From positions 1-9,091 of the forward strand of contig JANWXA010000072.1 of the NCBI GenBank assembly GCA_025055465.1: a DNA stretch of 9,091 nt, given 5' to 3'. The position numbers and the translations under genes are program-made. A model generated the notes under the pieces. It saw only the letters and a list, made by a program, of their open reading frames with translations. It was not told the origin of the DNA and searched no databases. Shown piece by piece: positions 6,232 through 9,091 of this stretch (its first letter is position 1; every line of letters starts with the position of its first letter). The stretch comes from Candidatus Kapaibacterium sp. (lineage in GTDB: Bacteria; Bacteroidota; Ignavibacteria; Kapaibacteriales; HRBIN21).

Positions 6232-7004
6232 ACGCTATTGAGTGCCGAGATGTAGCGGTCTTCTATGGGCGTCGGGCAGCGCTCTGGGGGGTAACGTGTC
6301 AGGTGCCATTGGGCTGTTTGGCGGCTGTCGTGGGGCCCAATGGAGCGGGGAAGTCCACCTTTTTGCGGGCAGTCGCAGGGCTGCTCCCTGTGCAACGCGG
6401 GGAAATTCGGCTTTTTGCCAGGCCAATCGCTGAGGTACGCTCGCGTATTAGTTACATGCCTCAGCGGGAAAGTGTAGACTGGGATTTCCCGCTGACGGTC
6501 TTGGACGTTGTTCTCATGGGGCGCTACGGGCGGCTAAAGCTCTTTCAACGTCCAGGCCGGTTGGACTACGAACGGGCATGGGAGGCTTTACGGCACGTCG
6601 GCATGGAGCAACACGCTCACCGTCAACTGGGTGAGCTTTCTGGTGGCCAACAACAGCGGGTCTTTCTGGCGCGCGCCCTGGCATACGATGCCGACCTTTA
6701 TCTGATGGACGAACCCTTTGCCGGGATAGACGCGGCAACGGAACAGGTATTACTGGAAGTAGTCCATGAGCTGCGCGACGCAGGAAAGACCGTGGTGGTT
6801 GTGCATCATGACTTGCAGGTGGTTGCCAGTGTCTTTGAGTGGGTCATGTTGTTGAATCTGCACATGATTGCTGCAGGGCCGGTGGGTGAGGTGCTGACAG
6901 CACAGCATCTACACGAGGCTTATGGTGGGCGTTCGGCGCTACTTAGCGAGGTAGTCCAGCGTGTGGCCCTCCATCGCGAAGTAATGCGGCGAAAGGGAGC
7001 GTGA
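6228..7004 (+). CDS. troB: TroB-like ATP-binding subunit of the metal ABC importer
   Basis: This 258-residue cytoplasmic ATPase powers the importer. All nucleotide-binding motifs are intact: Walker A GPNGAGKS (36-43), Q-loop Gln79 in YMPQRESVDWDFP, signature LSGGQ (137-141), Walker B LYLMDE (157-162) with catalytic Glu162, the D-loop AGID after it, and the switch His194 in VVHHD. The YMPQRxxVDWDFP segment and VLMGRYG (95-101) are typical of the Mn/Zn/Fe (MntB/TroB/ZnuC) subfamily, and the length is normal. It starts inside the troA stop (ATGA at 6228-6231), and its own stop TGA shares a base with the next ATG, so all subunits are translationally coupled. Assignment is secure at subfamily level; which metal is not shown. 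Confidence 0.93.
   Translation: MNAIECRDVAVFYGRRAALWGVTCQVPLGCLAAVVGPNGAGKSTFLRAVAGLLPVQRGEIRLFARPIAEVRSRISYMPQRESVDWDFPLTVLDVVLMGRYGRLKLFQRPGRLDYERAWEALRHVGMEQHAHRQLGELSGGQQQRVFLARALAYDADLYLMDEPFAGIDAATEQVLLEVVHELRDAGKTVVVVHHDLQVVASVFEWVMLLNLHMIAAGPVGEVLTAQHLHEAYGGRSALLSEVVQRVALHREVMRRKGA
6995..6999 (+). promoter_or_regulatory. Ribosome binding site deciding the permease start
   Basis: GGGAG lies four bases before ATG 7004 but only one base before the alternative GTG at 7001. The spacing therefore favours ATG 7004, which shares its A with the stop codon TGA of the ATPase gene. Confidence 0.55.
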
Positions 7005-8290
7005 TGGAGTGGGGCTCCCTATTCCATCCGGTTGTAATGGGTGTTTTGGTAGGCAATGCGCTGATTGCCGTCGGGGGTGCCCTTGTGGGGACTTTTGCCG
7101 TGCTACGCCGGGAAGCCTTGTTTGGGGATGTACTCGCTCATGCAGTTTTGCCTGGGGTGGGGCTGGCTTATGTGCTCAGCCACCGGAAAGACCTCCCTGT
7201 GCTTGTTGTGGGGGCATTAGTTGTTGCACTGATAGCAGCGGCAGCGGTGGACCTGCTGCGGCGGGAGCCGCGGCTGCGGGAGGATGCGCGCCTGGGAATT
7301 GTTCTTTCCGTCTCATTTGGGTTAGGAATCGTGCTCTTGACAGCGCTACAGCGCCAGTATGAGCCGCAGCAGATGGGGTTGTGGCGCTTCCTTTTTGGGC
7401 AGGCAGCAGTGGTAACTTGGGCTGACGTTCTGCTCATCGCGGCTATCGTGGCTCTGATCATTGGGTTTGTTGCTCTTGCCTTCAAAGAGCTGGTCGCGCT
7501 GTCCTTCGATGCACAGTTTCTGCGCGCACTCCCCTTACCGCTCCGTTGGGTAGAAATGGGCTATCGAGGAGTGCTGGTTTGTGCCATCCTGGTCGGTGTG
7601 CAAAGTGTGGGGGCATTGCTGATGGTGGCCTTTTTGGTATTACCGCCGATGGCGGCGCGACCGTGGGTTCGCCATGTCAAGAGCATGGTTATTGGGGCTG
7701 TTCTTGTCTCGCTCGCTGCTGTACTAATGGGAGTTTGGGTCTCGCTGGCTCTGCCCCGTGTTGCTACTGGTCCGGTTATTGTCACGGCGGCTGCGGTAGT
7801 GGTTGTGCTCTCACATCTGTTTGCTCCGCGGCGCGGTGGATTAGCGCAGCTATGGGGGAGAGCCGCACGGGCGTTACAACGGTGGGACGAGCACGTGCAT
7901 AAGGCCCTCTATCGAATTGCTGAAAAAGAACACTCAGAGCCTTGGAATCGGCGGCGGCTGGCGGAATACCGACAACAAGGCGTCAGCAAGGGAACGGTCG
8001 TGATGCTGTTGTGGCTCTGGCTTACTGGTTCGATACGCTGGCATCCGGGGTTCCGGTGGAGTATTACTGAACATGGACTCAAGAAAGCCGTTCAGGTTGT
8101 GCGCCGCCATCGTCTTTGGGAACTGTACTTGGAACGCTTCTTGCGAGTCCCGCCGGAGCGAGTCCATACGGAAGCGGAGCTTATCGAGCATGTACTCTCG
8201 CCAGAATTGGAGGAACAACTGGAGCAAATGTTGCAGTATCCGCAGCACGACCCGCATGGGCGTCCCATTCCACCGCAGTGGGGAAAGTGA
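7004..8290 (+). CDS. troC: TroC-like ABC-3 permease fused to a C-terminal DtxR-like metal-sensing module
   Basis: This 428-residue protein is one membrane half of the importer with an extra cytoplasmic domain. Residues 1-272 are an ABC-3 family permease: hydrophobic segments throughout, the conserved LRREALFGDVLAHAVLPG (34-51) and the late VGALLMVAFLVLPPMAAR (202-219). After a basic linker (about 275-292) residues 293-428 follow the DtxR family: winged helix, then HRLWELYLERFL (369-380), RVHTEAELIEHVLSPELEEQ (386-405) and HDPHGRPIP (415-423). Family metal-ligand positions are all filled: His297 (Asp/Met position), His369, Glu373, His388, Glu392, Glu395 and His396. The helix expected to read DNA is SKGTVVMLLWLWL (328-340), unusually hydrophobic. 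The FeoA/SH3 domain is absent. No stop or frame break divides the parts. I believe similar fusions occur in other bacteria but cannot verify it. Likely role: metal-controlled transport or tethered regulation. Confidence 0.85.
   Translation: MEWGSLFHPVVMGVLVGNALIAVGGALVGTFAVLRREALFGDVLAHAVLPGVGLAYVLSHRKDLPVLVVGALVVALIAAAAVDLLRREPRLREDARLGIVLSVSFGLGIVLLTALQRQYEPQQMGLWRFLFGQAAVVTWADVLLIAAIVALIIGFVALAFKELVALSFDAQFLRALPLPLRWVEMGYRGVLVCAILVGVQSVGALLMVAFLVLPPMAARPWVRHVKSMVIGAVLVSLAAVLMGVWVSLALPRVATGPVIVTAAAVVVVLSHLFAPRRGGLAQLWGRAARALQRWDEHVHKALYRIAEKEHSEPWNRRRLAEYRQQGVSKGTVVMLLWLWLTGSIRWHPGFRWSITEHGLKKAVQVVRRHRLWELYLERFLRVPPERVHTEAELIEHVLSPELEEQLEQMLQYPQHDPHGRPIPPQWGK
7880..8287 (+). other. Region encoding the appended DtxR-like winged helix and metal-binding/dimerization domain
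   Basis: Codons 293-428 of the permease gene. The pattern of helix, wing (HPGFRWSITEHG, 347-358), RHRLWE and EAELIEHVLS, then HDPHGRPIP, is colinear with residues 5-130 of the separate regulator encoded at 4656-5327. It ends where that regulator's FeoA/SH3 domain would begin. Metal-ligand positions are intact while the DNA-recognition helix is not, the reverse of the separate regulator. Confidence 0.8.
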
Positions 8291-9091
8291 TGGAGAACCT
8301 TGCAATTGTGGTGACGGCGACTCTCTTATCCAGCGTATGTGCCCTGCTGGGCAACTTCTTGCTGTTGCGCCGGATGGCTCTGCTGGGGGACGTAGTCTCC
8401 CACGCGGTGCTTCCCGGGATTGTGTTGGGCTATCTTTGGAGTGGGGTCTACGAGCTTCCTGTCGTGCTGTTGGGAGCCATGTTCAGCGCTGCAGTAGCGC
8501 TGCTCATAGTCCAATTGCTCCAGCATCGTTTTGGGTGGCATAGTGATACGGCTTTGGCAGCAGTGTTGAGTAGCTTCTTTGCCACTGGGGTTCTGCTGCT
8601 ATCGGCATTTGGGGGGAATATAGATTTGGATGTGGAGTGCGTGCTCTATGGGGAGATAGCCTATGTGCCGTTGGATGTAACGACGCTTCCGGGGCTGGGA
8701 ATACCTGTGTCGCGAGCTGTGCTTATCTCCCTTGGGCTATTAGTTGTAGTGGCTGCGGTGATAGCGATAGCATACAAAGAGCTTGTACTCACCGCATTCG
8801 ATCCAGAATTTGCTGCAACGGCTGGTATCTCCCCGCAAGTGTGGCAAACTGTGCTTCTAATTCTGACAGCGGTGGTCACGGTCGTTGGCTTTGAGCTGGT
8901 AGGGGCGATCTTGATCGTGGCATTACTGGTGGTTCCGGCAGCGACGGCGCGGCTTGTGACTGCCCGGCTGCCAGCTATGCTTGGGGTGTCTGTCCTCCTT
9001 GGCATTGGTGGGGCTGTCGGCGGTTACGCGATGGCGTCGGTTCTGCAGGGAGCCATCGCGGGCTGGATGGCAATCGCGGCGGGGGTGCAGT
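8290..9091 (+). CDS. troD: TroD-like ABC-3 permease (3' partial, runs off the window)
   Basis: The frame opened by ATG 8290 continues without a stop to the last base, giving 267 codons. It is the second permease of the importer: LLRRMALLGDVVSHAVLPG near residues 25-43 matches the permease core, and IDLDVECVLYGEIAYVPLD, around 112-130, is a clear TroD/MntD-type loop; VGAILIVALLVVPAATARL near 216-234 is the last conserved block. TroC and TroD would form the heterodimeric channel driven by two TroB subunits. The ATG overlaps the preceding stop (TGATG), with GGGGA at 8280-8284 five bases before it. Family members usually run a little past 270 residues, so the end may be near, but whether this permease also carries an appended domain cannot be seen here. 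Confidence 0.9.
   Translation, partial: MENLAIVVTATLLSSVCALLGNFLLLRRMALLGDVVSHAVLPGIVLGYLWSGVYELPVVLLGAMFSAAVALLIVQLLQHRFGWHSDTALAAVLSSFFATGVLLLSAFGGNIDLDVECVLYGEIAYVPLDVTTLPGLGIPVSRAVLISLGLLVVVAAVIAIAYKELVLTAFDPEFAATAGISPQVWQTVLLILTAVVTVVGFELVGAILIVALLVVPAATARLVTARLPAMLGVSVLLGIGGAVGGYAMASVLQGAIAGWMAIAAGVQ

Noticed and set aside
7800..7900. The permease-DtxR fusion as two genes joined by a missed stop or frameshift
   Set aside because: The frame is continuous through the linker, and no RBS-start pair in a suitable place was seen before the DtxR part. A read-level check is still listed with the fusion finding.

Overview
The window (about 9.1 kb, moderately GC-rich, almost wholly coding) looks like chromosomal DNA from a bacterium of the Bacteroidota/Chlorobiota (FCB) supergroup. 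The lineage call rests on three things: a secreted Asp-box protein with what looks like a type IX secretion (T9SS) C-terminal sorting domain, an rRNA pseudouridine synthase homologue with a long basic N-terminal tail of the kind common in that group, and TAnnTTTG-type -7 promoter motifs in the one divergent promoter region. The lineage is an inference; no rRNA or tRNA gene is present to confirm it.

Layout. (1) 1-1892, plus strand: the 3' end of accA, a DedA/VTT-family membrane protein starting directly after the accA stop, and an RsuA/RluB-family pseudouridine synthase homologue whose catalytic Asp is Thr and whose other active-site motifs are eroded. (2) 1922-3283, minus strand: a secreted protein with Asp-box (BNR) repeats, convergent with the previous gene. 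(3) 3284-3416: a 133-bp divergent promoter region. (4) 3417-4559, plus: a GT4-type glycosyltransferase. (5) 4560-4655: a short leader with a candidate operator or hairpin. (6) 4656 to the window end, plus: a compact metal-uptake operon in which every junction overlaps: a DtxR/MntR-type regulator, a TroA-like metal-binding lipoprotein, the TroB-like ATPase, a TroC-like permease and a TroD-like permease cut by the window end.

The notable part is the metal operon. The first permease is a single reading frame that continues past its membrane domain into a DtxR-like winged-helix plus metal-binding/dimerization module. That module keeps all the usual metal-ligand positions but has a hydrophobic, tryptophan-containing segment where the DNA-recognition helix should be. 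The separate regulator shows the opposite pattern: an ordinary recognition helix, but three of four primary-site ligands replaced, plus a cysteine cluster in its FeoA/SH3-like domain. This reciprocal erosion suggests, as a hypothesis only, that metal sensing has partly moved onto the transporter, either as a feedback gate on transport or as a membrane-bound partner for the soluble repressor.

No mobile element, CRISPR array, tRNA or rRNA was seen.
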